From contig NZ_JAAUOE010000003.1 in assembly GCF_017114915.1 (NCBI RefSeq), forward strand, positions 124,001 through 188,000: DNA of 64,000 nucleotides. Direction: 5' to 3'. Below the pieces are notes generated by a model. It worked only from the letters and a program-made list of their open reading frames with translations, was not told the origin of the DNA and made no database searches. Both the position numbers and the translations under genes were made by a program. Positions 1 through 7,594 of this stretch are shown here, in pieces (positions within the stretch are counted from its first letter, which is position 1; each line of letters opens with the position of its first letter). The DNA comes from Pseudomonas frederiksbergensis (GTDB taxonomy: Bacteria > Pseudomonadota > Gammaproteobacteria > Pseudomonadales > Pseudomonadaceae).

Positions 1-2210
1 CGATCGACCCGGTGTTCAAGCCCGATTTCAACCTCGACCTGATGCGCGCCTACCCTTACGTCGGCCGAGCCCTGGCCTTCGAACGTCAGCACTTCATGGC
101 GCTGGGCGGGTTTGACCCGGCTCACGGCGAGCTGGCCCCCCATGACCTGATGTGGCGTCTGGTGGAAGAGGTCGGTCCGCAGACCATCGAGCACATCGCG
201 GAAATTCAGGTGGAGTCGAGCCTGGCCTTTTCCGACTGGCTGTCATTACCCGAAGTCATCGAAAACAACGCTGGCATGATCGGTGCGCACCTGGACCGTA
301 TCGGTGTGGCGCACGCTGTCCGTCACGAAGAACTGCCACTGATTAATCGCATCGATTACCGGCATGAGACGCGTCCGCTGGTATCGATCATCATCCAGAC
401 CGGTGATTCGCTTTACGCCTTGCAGCGTTGCACCGAAGGTTTGATCGAGCGCACGGCTTACACCCGGTACGAAATCCTGATCGTCGACAGCGGCACTGAC
501 GACCCGGCGATGCTCGACTGGTTGGTTGCCATGACGCAGCTGGGGGCCGCGATGCTGCGGGTGATTCGTTACGCCGGTGACGCCAACGACGCAGCGATCC
601 GCAACTTCGCCGCGAGCCTGGCTCATGGCGAATACTTGCTGCTGCTCAGTCCTCAGATGTTGATCTGCGACAGCGATTGGCTGGACGAATTGCTCAACCA
701 CGCACAGCGTCCCGAAGTGGGGGTGGTCGGTGCCCGGATTCTCAGTCCGCAGGGTGCGATCGTCAGCGCCGGGTTGATCCTCGGGTTGGCGGGGTCGGTC
801 GGTTCGCCATTTGCCGGTGAGGCTGCCGACTCTCGCGGCTACATGCAGCGGTTGCACGTGACCCAGAACTGGAGCGCGGTCAGTGACCGCTGCCTGATGG
901 TTCGCAAGGAAGTTTTCGATAGTCTGGGGCAGCTCGATGAGATGACGTTTACCCACAGCCTCAGCGATGTCGATTTATGCCTGCGGGCGAACGATAACGG
1001 CTACCTGGTGGTCTGGACGCCGTACTCCAGCGTGGTGCTGGCCCCGGAAGGCGAGGAGTCGACGCTGCAATTGTGCGAGCGTGAACAGGACGCCTTTTAT
1101 CATAAATGGCTGCCGAAGATCGCCAGGGATCCGGCCTACAGTCCGGCACTGAGCCTCGGGGTTTCCAGCTTCAGCCTGGAGCCTTCGTTGCGCAACAACT
1201 GGAACCCGTTCTGCACCCGTGCATTGCCGTTGATTCTCGGTCTTCCGGTCAATAGCACTGCCGTCGGTCACTACCGGGTGATCGCACCGCTGACGGAACT
1301 CGAAGCCACTGGACGAGTGATTGCACGGGTGGCCCATGAGTCGCCGTCGATCGTGGAAATCGAGCGTCTGTCCCCGGACACCATCGTCCTGCAAGGGCGT
1401 TACAGCGAAGGCTCGGCCGGCGATATTCTGCGGATGAAAAAGTATTCCAGCGCCCTGCGGGTTTTCGAACTCGACGACTACATTGTTAGCGCACCGAAGA
1501 AAAACGCTCACGCCCGCAACAAACCGGTGAACATCGAACAGATGCTGCGCGAAGGCATCGGCCTGTGCGATCGCTTGGTAGTCACTACCCAACCATTGGC
1601 CGATGCCTTGTCGAGCATGCACAACGACATTCGCGTGGTGCCGAACATGCTGTCGCCGGACCCTTGGGCCACGCTGACCAGTCGTCGCCGCACCTCCAGC
1701 AAGCCGCGCGTTGGTTGGGGTGGTGGCACCAGTCACACCGGGGACCTGGAGATCATTGCCGAGGTGGTGCGCGAGCTGGCGGACGAAGTCGAGTGGGTGT
1801 TCTTCGGCATGTGCCCCGACGCCTTGCGCCCGTATGTTCACGAGTTTCATTCCGCTATCGGCTTGCAAAGTTACCCGTTCAAACTGGCGAGCCTGAACCT
1901 CGATCTGGCACTGGCTCCGCTGGAGTTCCACATCTTCAACGATTGCAAAAGCAACCTGCGATTGCTGGAGTACGGCGCCTGCGGATACCCGGTGATCTGC
2001 ACTGACACCGAGGCCTATCGCGGCCACTTGCCGTGCACCAGAGTCTTCAGTAACAGCACGGACGAATGGCGGCAGGCGATTCGCATGCACCTGGCCGACC
2101 CGGACGCCAGTTACCGCATGGGTGATGAACTGCGCGAAGCGGTTCATCGGGACTTCATGCTGCGGGGCGATAACTTGAACCACTGGCTGTGGGGTTGGTT
2201 GCCGGACTGA
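1..2210 (+). CDS. Flagellin-type glycosyltransferase, GT2 plus GT-B domains (5' truncated by window)
   Basis: The frame is already open at base 3, and its first codons (IDPVFKPDFNLDL) match an internal stretch (DVFRPGVNLDL) of the larger glycosyltransferase at 7595-10534, so the true start lies upstream of the window. Counting from the GTG at base 12, residues about 121-345 form a GT-A/GT2 domain (VSIIIQTGDS, EILIVDSG, SDVDLCL). Residues about 400-732 form a second GT-B/GT4-like domain (RVGWGGGTSHTG, LRLLEYGACGYPVICTD). The location upstream of sugar-nucleotide genes and fliC suggests that it extends the glycan on flagellin, as FgtA/Fgt1/Fgt2 do in other pseudomonads. That role is inferred; acceptor and donor cannot be read from the sequence. 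Confidence 0.85.
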   Translation, partial: IDPVFKPDFNLDLMRAYPYVGRALAFERQHFMALGGFDPAHGELAPHDLMWRLVEEVGPQTIEHIAEIQVESSLAFSDWLSLPEVIENNAGMIGAHLDRIGVAHAVRHEELPLINRIDYRHETRPLVSIIIQTGDSLYALQRCTEGLIERTAYTRYEILIVDSGTDDPAMLDWLVAMTQLGAAMLRVIRYAGDANDAAIRNFAASLAHGEYLLLLSPQMLICDSDWLDELLNHAQRPEVGVVGARILSPQGAIVSAGLILGLAGSVGSPFAGEAADSRGYMQRLHVTQNWSAVSDRCLMVRKEVFDSLGQLDEMTFTHSLSDVDLCLRANDNGYLVVWTPYSSVVLAPEGEESTLQLCEREQDAFYHKWLPKIARDPAYSPALSLGVSSFSLEPSLRNNWNPFCTRALPLILGLPVNSTAVGHYRVIAPLTELEATGRVIARVAHESPSIVEIERLSPDTIVLQGRYSEGSAGDILRMKKYSSALRVFELDDYIVSAPKKNAHARNKPVNIEQMLREGIGLCDRLVVTTQPLADALSSMHNDIRVVPNMLSPDPWATLTSRRRTSSKPRVGWGGGTSHTGDLEIIAEVVRELADEVEWVFFGMCPDALRPYVHEFHSAIGLQSYPFKLASLNLDLALAPLEFHIFNDCKSNLRLLEYGACGYPVICTDTEAYRGHLPCTRVFSNSTDEWRQAIRMHLADPDASYRMGDELREAVHRDFMLRGDNLNHWLWGWLPD

Positions 2211-2233
2211 TTCTGTTATTAGCTCTAAACATC

Positions 2234-2298
2234 AAAAGATCGCAGGCTTCGACAGGGATGTAGGCCGAAGGCTCGAGCCGCGTTCGGACGATCTTTTT
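2234..2298 (+). terminator. REP-like hairpin with U-tract after the first glycosyltransferase
   Basis: AAAAGATCG (2234-2242) pairs with CGATCTTTT (2289-2297), and the T-run follows directly. A perfect palindrome GGCTCGAGCC (2270-2279) lies inside. The arrangement looks like a single repetitive extragenic element working as an intrinsic terminator, which would separate the upstream glycosyltransferase from the rfbF operon. Confidence 0.6.
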
Positions 2299-2311
2299 TG
2301 TCCTGCGCAAT

Positions 2312-2326
2312 TGGCTCACTTCCTGC
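2312..2326 (+). promoter_or_regulatory. Candidate sigma-54 promoter of the glycan operon
   Basis: TGGCTCACTTCCTGC has the GG-N10-GC spacing of a -24/-12 promoter. It departs from consensus in both half-elements (TGGCTCA instead of TGGCACG, CTGC instead of TTGC). It lies just after the terminator-like hairpin and about 140 bases before rfbF. It is a weak match, listed because the same spacing precedes most flagellar operons in this window. Confidence 0.35.
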
Positions 2327-2465
2327 AAGTCCCCCATATATCGCCATAAAACCTTCACTGCCAAGGGCGTGAGTGGCCCAGTGGCTGCGGGTAAATGATG
2401 TGCATCTGACGGTTCGCCGACCCCCCGAGGGGCTGCCGCGCCGTGCGAAGAGCAAGAGGACAGCG

Positions 2466-3239
2466 ATGAAGGCAGTAATTCTGGCAGGTGGTCTCGGTAC
2501 GCGCATCAGCGAAGAGTCGCACCTCAAGCCCAAGCCGATGATCGAGATCGGCGGCAAGCCAATTCTTTGGCACATCATGAAACAGTACTCCGCCCACGGA
2601 ATTCATGACTTCGTGATTTGCCTTGGCTACAAGGGATACGCGATCAAGGACTTCTTCGCCAACTACTTCCTGCACACCTCCGACGTCACTTTCGACATGC
2701 GCAATAACCGCATGGATGTTCACCAGAACTATAGCGAGCCGTGGAGCGTCACCCTCATCGACACTGGCGAGGAAACCATGACCGGTGGCCGTCTGTTGCG
2801 CACGGCGCCCTATCTGAAAGATGAAAAAGCCTTTTGCTTCACCTATGGCGATGGCGTCTGCGACGTCGACATCAGTGCGCTGGTGAAATTTCACGAGGCC
2901 CACGGCAAGTTGGCCACCGTTACCGCTGTGCAACCGCCAGGTCGTTATGGCGCCCTGCAACGCATGGGTGACCAGGTTTTGGGGTTTACTGAAAAACCGC
3001 GCGGTGATGGCGGCTGGATCAATGGTGGATTTTTTGTTCTGTCACCGCAGGTACTGCCCTACATCGCGGGTGATGCGACCAGTTGGGAAGCGGAGCCGCT
3101 GATGCGTCTGGCCGAGCTTGAGCAATTGCGTGCCTTCGAGCACTCGGGCTTCTGGCAACCGATGGATACCCTGCGCGACAAGAACCACCTCGAAGCACTG
3201 TGGCAGAGCGGGGAGGCCCCATGGAAACAATGGGACTGA
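2466..3239 (+). CDS. rfbF: Glucose-1-phosphate cytidylyltransferase
   Basis: Makes CDP-glucose from glucose-1-phosphate and CTP, the entry step to CDP-linked deoxysugars. The 257-residue product has the nucleotidyltransferase signature AGGLGTRISEES followed by LKPKPM near the N-terminus. VICLGYKG, FTYGDGVCDVD and a C-terminal FWQPMDTLRDK are typical of RfbF, whose usual length is about 257. ATG 2466 starts at the conserved MKAVILAGG; the frame is open further upstream but that part is not conserved. It overlaps the start of rfbG, so the two are translationally coupled. RfbF/RfbG homologues are best known from LPS O-antigen loci; here the flagellar context suggests flagellin glycan. Confidence 0.93.
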   Translation: MKAVILAGGLGTRISEESHLKPKPMIEIGGKPILWHIMKQYSAHGIHDFVICLGYKGYAIKDFFANYFLHTSDVTFDMRNNRMDVHQNYSEPWSVTLIDTGEETMTGGRLLRTAPYLKDEKAFCFTYGDGVCDVDISALVKFHEAHGKLATVTAVQPPGRYGALQRMGDQVLGFTEKPRGDGGWINGGFFVLSPQVLPYIAGDATSWEAEPLMRLAELEQLRAFEHSGFWQPMDTLRDKNHLEALWQSGEAPWKQWD

Positions 3240-4303
3240 GCCCGCAATTCTGGTGCGGCAAACGGGTGCTGGTCACCGGGCACACCGGTTTCAAGGGCAG
3301 TTGGCTGACTCTGTGGCTGCAAAGCCTCGGTGCCGAGGTCAGCGGTTTTGCCCTCGACCCGTCCACTGAGCCGAGTCTGTTCGAACTGGCGCGGGTGCAC
3401 GAAGGCATCAATGACCAACGCGGCGATCTGCGTGACCTCGGTGCCCTGCTGGAACTGATCGCCGAGACGCAGCCGCAAATCGTCCTGCACCTGGCGGCCC
3501 AGCCGCTGGTGCGCGAAGGCTATCGCGACCCGCTGGGCACCTATTCCAGCAATGTCATGGGCACGCTCAACCTGCTCGAAGCGATCCGTCAGGTTGGTGG
3601 CGTGCGTGCCTGTGTGCTGGTGACCACCGACAAGGTCTACGCCAACAAGGAATGGCTGTGGCCCTACCGCGAGGACGAAGCGCTCGGTGGTCACGATCCG
3701 TACAGCAGCAGCAAGGCTTGCTGCGAGTTGCTGGCCCAGTCTTATGCCGCGTCGTTTTTCCCCGCCGAAAAGTATGCCGAGCACGGCCTGGCGTTGGCCA
3801 CTGCCCGTGCCGGCAACGTACTGGGGGGTGGCGACTTTGCCCCGGAGCGCCTGATTCCCGATGTACTCAAAGCCTGGTCGGTCGACGAACCGGTGACCCT
3901 GCGCTACCCGCACGCCGTGCGCCCATGGCAACACGCGCTGGAGCCGCTGGCTGGTTATCTGCAACTGGCTGCCGGTCTCTACGAACAAGGCCCTGAGTTT
4001 GCCGGTGCATGGAACTTCGGCCCGAGCGAAGCCGACATGTGCAGCGTCGGAGACGTGGTCGAGTTGCTCGCCAACCGCTGGCCGCAAGCACGTGGATTGC
4101 GCATCGAACCCAGTGATTTGCACGAAGCAGGCTTGCTGCGCCTGGACAGCAGTCGCGCTCGTCAGGTGCTTGGCTGGCAACCACGCTGGTCGTTGCAGCA
4201 GTGCCTGACCCAGACCCTCGATTGGCATCTGGCGTGGCAGAACGGTGACGACATGCGCACGATGACTTTGTGCCAATTGAATTTCTACAGGGAACGGTCA
4301 TGA
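3221..4303 (+). CDS. rfbG: CDP-glucose 4,6-dehydratase
   Basis: Converts CDP-glucose to CDP-4-keto-6-deoxyglucose, an NAD-dependent short-chain dehydrogenase (SDR) reaction. Visible motifs are the Rossmann VTGHTGFKGSWL at the N-terminus, the catalytic VTTDKVY, and DPYSSSKACCE carrying the Tyr-x3-Lys pair. GNVLGGGDF and RPWQHALEPL are typical of RfbG. ATG 3221 is preferred over the upstream in-frame GTG 3200 because a GGGGAGG ribosome site lies just before it; the product is then 360 residues. It overlaps rfbF at the 5' end and the next gene by ATGA at the 3' end. Confidence 0.93.
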   Translation: METMGLSPQFWCGKRVLVTGHTGFKGSWLTLWLQSLGAEVSGFALDPSTEPSLFELARVHEGINDQRGDLRDLGALLELIAETQPQIVLHLAAQPLVREGYRDPLGTYSSNVMGTLNLLEAIRQVGGVRACVLVTTDKVYANKEWLWPYREDEALGGHDPYSSSKACCELLAQSYAASFFPAEKYAEHGLALATARAGNVLGGGDFAPERLIPDVLKAWSVDEPVTLRYPHAVRPWQHALEPLAGYLQLAAGLYEQGPEFAGAWNFGPSEADMCSVGDVVELLANRWPQARGLRIEPSDLHEAGLLRLDSSRARQVLGWQPRWSLQQCLTQTLDWHLAWQNGDDMRTMTLCQLNFYRERS

Positions 4304-4860
4304 CTGAGTTCACGCTCCAGACGCTGGCGCTGGATGGGTTGTATCTGATCCAGCAAAAAGTGTTCTGCGATGATCGAGGCCGGTTTGCCCGGCTGTTTTG
4401 CCAGAGCCGTCTGACATTGCAGGGCCGCCCGTTTGCCATCCGTCAGATCAACCATTCACGTACGGTCGAAAAGGGCAGTGTGCGTGGCCTGCACTATCAA
4501 AAAACCGGCTATGCAGAGTCCAAGCTGATCACCTGCATACGTGGTGCGGTGTGGGACGTGGTGGTGGATCTGCGGCCCCAGTCACCGACGTATTTGCAGT
4601 GGCACGCCGAAGAGTTGCAGGCCGACGATGGGCGCAGTTTGCTGATCCCGGCGGGCTTTGCTCATGGTTTTCAATCCCTGACCGACGACTCGGAAGTGCT
4701 CTATCTGACAGACGCGGACTACGCGCCGGATCATGAAGCAGGCCTGTCGGTCACAGATCCTGCGTTGTCGATCCCTTGGCCATTGCCCGTCAAGAACCTG
4801 TCGGCCAAAGATGCGTGCCATCCTCTGCTGGACAAAGACTTCAGCGGTGTCGAACTGTGA
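4300..4860 (+). CDS. RmlC-like NDP-4-keto-6-deoxyhexose epimerase
   Basis: A 186-residue cupin of the dTDP-4-dehydrorhamnose 3,5-epimerase family. RGLHYQ carries the catalytic His, VVVDLRPQSPTY the paired Asp, and DADYAPDHEAG the Tyr region. ATG 4300 overlaps the rfbG stop (ATGA). No rmlA or rmlB is nearby and the partners are CDP-sugar enzymes, so the likely substrate is a CDP-4-keto-6-deoxyhexose rather than dTDP-sugar. Whether it epimerises at C3, C5 or both cannot be told. Confidence 0.85.
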   Translation: MTEFTLQTLALDGLYLIQQKVFCDDRGRFARLFCQSRLTLQGRPFAIRQINHSRTVEKGSVRGLHYQKTGYAESKLITCIRGAVWDVVVDLRPQSPTYLQWHAEELQADDGRSLLIPAGFAHGFQSLTDDSEVLYLTDADYAPDHEAGLSVTDPALSIPWPLPVKNLSAKDACHPLLDKDFSGVEL

Positions 4861-4871
4861 CGGGGCACCCC

Positions 4872-5729
4872 ATGACAGTGCTGGTTACTGGCGCCACCGG
4901 TTTTGTCGGCCGGCATCTGATCAGCGCCTTGCTCGCCAAAGGTTTCAAGGTCCGTGCGGTTTCTCGAAATATCGAAGCTGCGCGCGCGATGCCGTGGTCC
5001 GATGAAGTGGAGTATGTCGCCGCGGATATCCACGCACCGGATCTAGACGTGGAAAGCCTGGCCGATGGTATGGATGCTATTGCGCATCTGGCGTGGGCCG
5101 GCCTGCCGAACTACCAGGCACTGTTCCATTTCGAGCGAAACCTGCCACTGGATTACGCGTTTCTCAAGCGGGTGATCGAGGCCGGTGTCAGCCAGGTGCT
5201 GGTCACTGGAACCTGTTTTGAGTATGGGCTGCAAAGTGGCCCGTTAAGTGAGGCGATGGCCGCACAGCCCTGCACCCCCTATGGCCTGGCCAAACACACG
5301 TTGCGCCTATTCCTCGAAGCCTTGCAGCGTGAGCGCGCGTTCACATTGCAGTGGGTACGGCTGTTCTATCTGCATGGCGAGGGACAGAACCCCAACAGCT
5401 TGTTGGCCAGTCTCGACCGGGCCATCGACGCCGGTGACACGCAGTTCAATATGTCGAAGGGCGACCAGTTGCGTGACTACCTGGACATCAGGCAGGCCGC
5501 TTCCCGGCTTGCATCACTCATTGCCCGTCGCGATGTCGATGGCGTGATCAACTGTTGCAGCGGCCAACCGGTGTCCGTGCGGGCGCTGGTTGAGCAGCGT
5601 GTGCGCGAGCGCCAATCCTCCATCGTCCTGAATCTTGGGCACTACGGTTATTCCGTCCATGAACCCATGGCATTTTGGGGTGTTGCCCAGCGGATTTCGC
5701 AACTGACGGGAGAAGAGCATGCAGCATGA
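4872..5729 (+). CDS. NAD(P)-dependent sugar-nucleotide reductase/epimerase (SDR)
   Basis: A 285-residue extended SDR protein. The N-terminal VTGATGFVGRHL is the dinucleotide-binding motif, VTGTCFEYG supplies the catalytic Ser/Thr region, and TPYGLAKHTLR carries Tyr-x3-Lys. Starting 11 bases after the epimerase and overlapping the methyltransferase, it most likely reduces the 4-keto group of the CDP-deoxysugar at the end of the branch. That role is inferred from context; the family also contains 4-epimerases. Confidence 0.83.
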   Translation: MTVLVTGATGFVGRHLISALLAKGFKVRAVSRNIEAARAMPWSDEVEYVAADIHAPDLDVESLADGMDAIAHLAWAGLPNYQALFHFERNLPLDYAFLKRVIEAGVSQVLVTGTCFEYGLQSGPLSEAMAAQPCTPYGLAKHTLRLFLEALQRERAFTLQWVRLFYLHGEGQNPNSLLASLDRAIDAGDTQFNMSKGDQLRDYLDIRQAASRLASLIARRDVDGVINCCSGQPVSVRALVEQRVRERQSSIVLNLGHYGYSVHEPMAFWGVAQRISQLTGEEHAA

Positions 5730-6789
5730 ACTCTATCGAGCGTCCGGGCTGCCGGTTCTGCAGAACCGCACGTTTGCCAGCGCTGAACAGGCTCAGGTGT
5801 CGGGCAGTGCGGATATTGTGCTGGTGCAGGACAGCCGGAGCGGGCTCATCTTCAACCAGGCATTTGACGCAAGCAAACTCAGCTATGACGCCGACTATCA
5901 AAACGAACAGGCCCATTCGGCGCAATTTCAGCAGCACCTGAATGATGTCGAAGTAATCCTGGCACGTCATTTCAAGAATAAAAGCCTGATTGAAGTCGGC
6001 TGCGGCAAAGGCTACTTCCTGGAAATGCTTCGGGGGCTCGGCTATGCCATCACCGGGATCGACCCTTCCTATGAAGGTGACAATGCCGAAGTGATCAAAG
6101 CCCCTTTCACCCAGGAACTGGGGCTGGCCGCCGAAGCGATCGTCCTGCGCCACGTGCTGGAACATATCAGCGACCCGGTCAGCTTCCTGGCTGAAATTGC
6201 CCGTGCCAACCATGGTGGGCAGATTTACATCGAAGTGCCGTGCTTCGACTGGATTGTCGAGCACAACGCCTGGTTCGATGTTTTCTACGAACACGTGAAT
6301 TACTTCCGTCTTGCGGATTTGCGCGCAATGTTCGGAACGGTGCACGAGGCGGGGCACCTTTTCGGTGGTCAGTACCTGTACATCGTTGCGGATCTGTCGA
6401 CGTTGCGCCGCATGCCGGTCGAGACACCGTCGTTGCTGACGCTGCCGGAACATTTCACCGCCAGCCTCGACCGTGCGGTGCAGATCATTCAAGCGGCGCC
6501 TGAGCAAGGTTCGGCGATCTGGGGCGCGTCGTCCAAAGGCGTGATTTATTCGCTGTTCCTGCAACGAGCGGGCGTGGCGGTGGATCGCGTGGTGGATATC
6601 AATCCGGCCAAACAGGGGCGTTATCTACCTCTGAGCGGCGTGCGGGTGTCCTCACAGCAAGAGGCCATGGATGCCTTGCCCGAAGGCGCCAACCTGTTTG
6701 TGATGAACTCCAACTACCTCGAAGAAATCAAGCGGATGACCGGTGGACGCTACGTCTATCACGCCGTCGACAGCGCTTCGTTCCAGTGA
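5719..6789 (+). CDS. SAM-dependent sugar C-methyltransferase-like protein
   Basis: The 356-residue product has a class I SAM-binding core (LIEVGCGKGYFLEML, then RHVLEHISDP) and a C-terminal domain starting near GSAIWGASSKG. That arrangement resembles TylC3-type NDP-sugar C-methyltransferases. Those enzymes normally carry an N-terminal zinc-binding domain with paired CxxC motifs; no such cysteines are seen in the first 90 residues. ATG 5719 overlaps the preceding SDR gene by 11 bases. The likely substrate is the CDP-4-keto-6-deoxyhexose from rfbFG, giving a branched sugar. The class is clear, the exact reaction is inferred. Confidence 0.78.
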   Translation: MQHELYRASGLPVLQNRTFASAEQAQVSGSADIVLVQDSRSGLIFNQAFDASKLSYDADYQNEQAHSAQFQQHLNDVEVILARHFKNKSLIEVGCGKGYFLEMLRGLGYAITGIDPSYEGDNAEVIKAPFTQELGLAAEAIVLRHVLEHISDPVSFLAEIARANHGGQIYIEVPCFDWIVEHNAWFDVFYEHVNYFRLADLRAMFGTVHEAGHLFGGQYLYIVADLSTLRRMPVETPSLLTLPEHFTASLDRAVQIIQAAPEQGSAIWGASSKGVIYSLFLQRAGVAVDRVVDINPAKQGRYLPLSGVRVSSQQEAMDALPEGANLFVMNSNYLEEIKRMTGGRYVYHAVDSASFQ

Positions 6790-6805
6790 CTATTGAGATT
6801 CTGAA

Positions 6806-7543
6806 ATGACCGACTACAGCATCAATAAAGCCTTCGAAGCCGAATGCCAGGAACAGATCGCCCAACAGGGTGACAACCAGAAACTCACGGGCCTGGCCCG
6901 GGATTTCTTCAACGAATCGGCCAGGCACAAATACAGCTACCACTTCTCGTGGATGGGCCGCCCAATCATTCAGCTGCCCCAAGACATGATGGCAATGCAG
7001 GAGATCATCTGGCAGGTCAAACCTGATCTGGTCATCGAGTGCGGCATCGCCCACGGCGGTTCGATCATCTACTACGCATCCTTGCTGGAGCTGCAAGGCC
7101 ACGGTGAAGTGCTGGGTATCGATCTCGACATTCGTGCGCACAACCGCGAAGCCATCGAAAACCACCCGATGAGCAAGCGCATTTCCATGATCGAAGGTTC
7201 GAGCATCGATCCTGCAACCGCTGCCCAGGTACGCGCCGCGGCCGAAGGCAAGAAAGTCATTCTGGTGCTGGACTCCAACCACACCCACGATCACGTACTC
7301 GAAGAGTTGCGTCTGTATGCACCACTGGTTTCGGTGGACAGCTACTGCGTGGTCATGGACACCGTGGTTGAAGACATGCCGGCCGATTTTTTCCCGGATC
7401 GTCCTTGGGGCCCGGGCGATAACCCGAAGACCGCGGTGTGGAAGTACCTGGAAGAAAACCAGGATTTCGAAATCGATCGGCAACTGCAAAACAAGCTGCT
7501 GATCACCGTAGCGCCGGATGGTTATCTGCGCCGCGTTCGTTAA
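6806..7543 (+). CDS. CmcI/cephalosporin-hydroxylase-family protein, probable sugar O-methyltransferase
   Basis: The 245-residue product shows the CmcI-like pattern: VIECGIAHGGSIIYYAS (SAM-binding loop), LGIDLDIRAHNR, then VLDSNHTHDHVLEEL with the acidic/His metal-site region and YCVVMDT. Despite the historical name, members of this family are mostly Mg-dependent methyltransferases, including sugar O-methyltransferases. Placement inside the glycan operon, 16 bases after another methyltransferase, suggests O-methylation of a flagellin sugar. Substrate unknown. Confidence 0.75.
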   Translation: MTDYSINKAFEAECQEQIAQQGDNQKLTGLARDFFNESARHKYSYHFSWMGRPIIQLPQDMMAMQEIIWQVKPDLVIECGIAHGGSIIYYASLLELQGHGEVLGIDLDIRAHNREAIENHPMSKRISMIEGSSIDPATAAQVRAAAEGKKVILVLDSNHTHDHVLEELRLYAPLVSVDSYCVVMDTVVEDMPADFFPDRPWGPGDNPKTAVWKYLEENQDFEIDRQLQNKLLITVAPDGYLRRVR

Positions 7544-7594
7544 TAAAAAGTGGTTTCAGGTTCTTGGCGATTGGCCGGTTGTGGGGATGGAAAG

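Noticed and set aside
4300..4860. dTDP-rhamnose synthesis (rfbC of an rmlBDAC set)
   Set aside because: rmlA, rmlB and rmlD are absent here and the neighbours are CDP-glucose enzymes, so a rhamnose role for this epimerase is unlikely.
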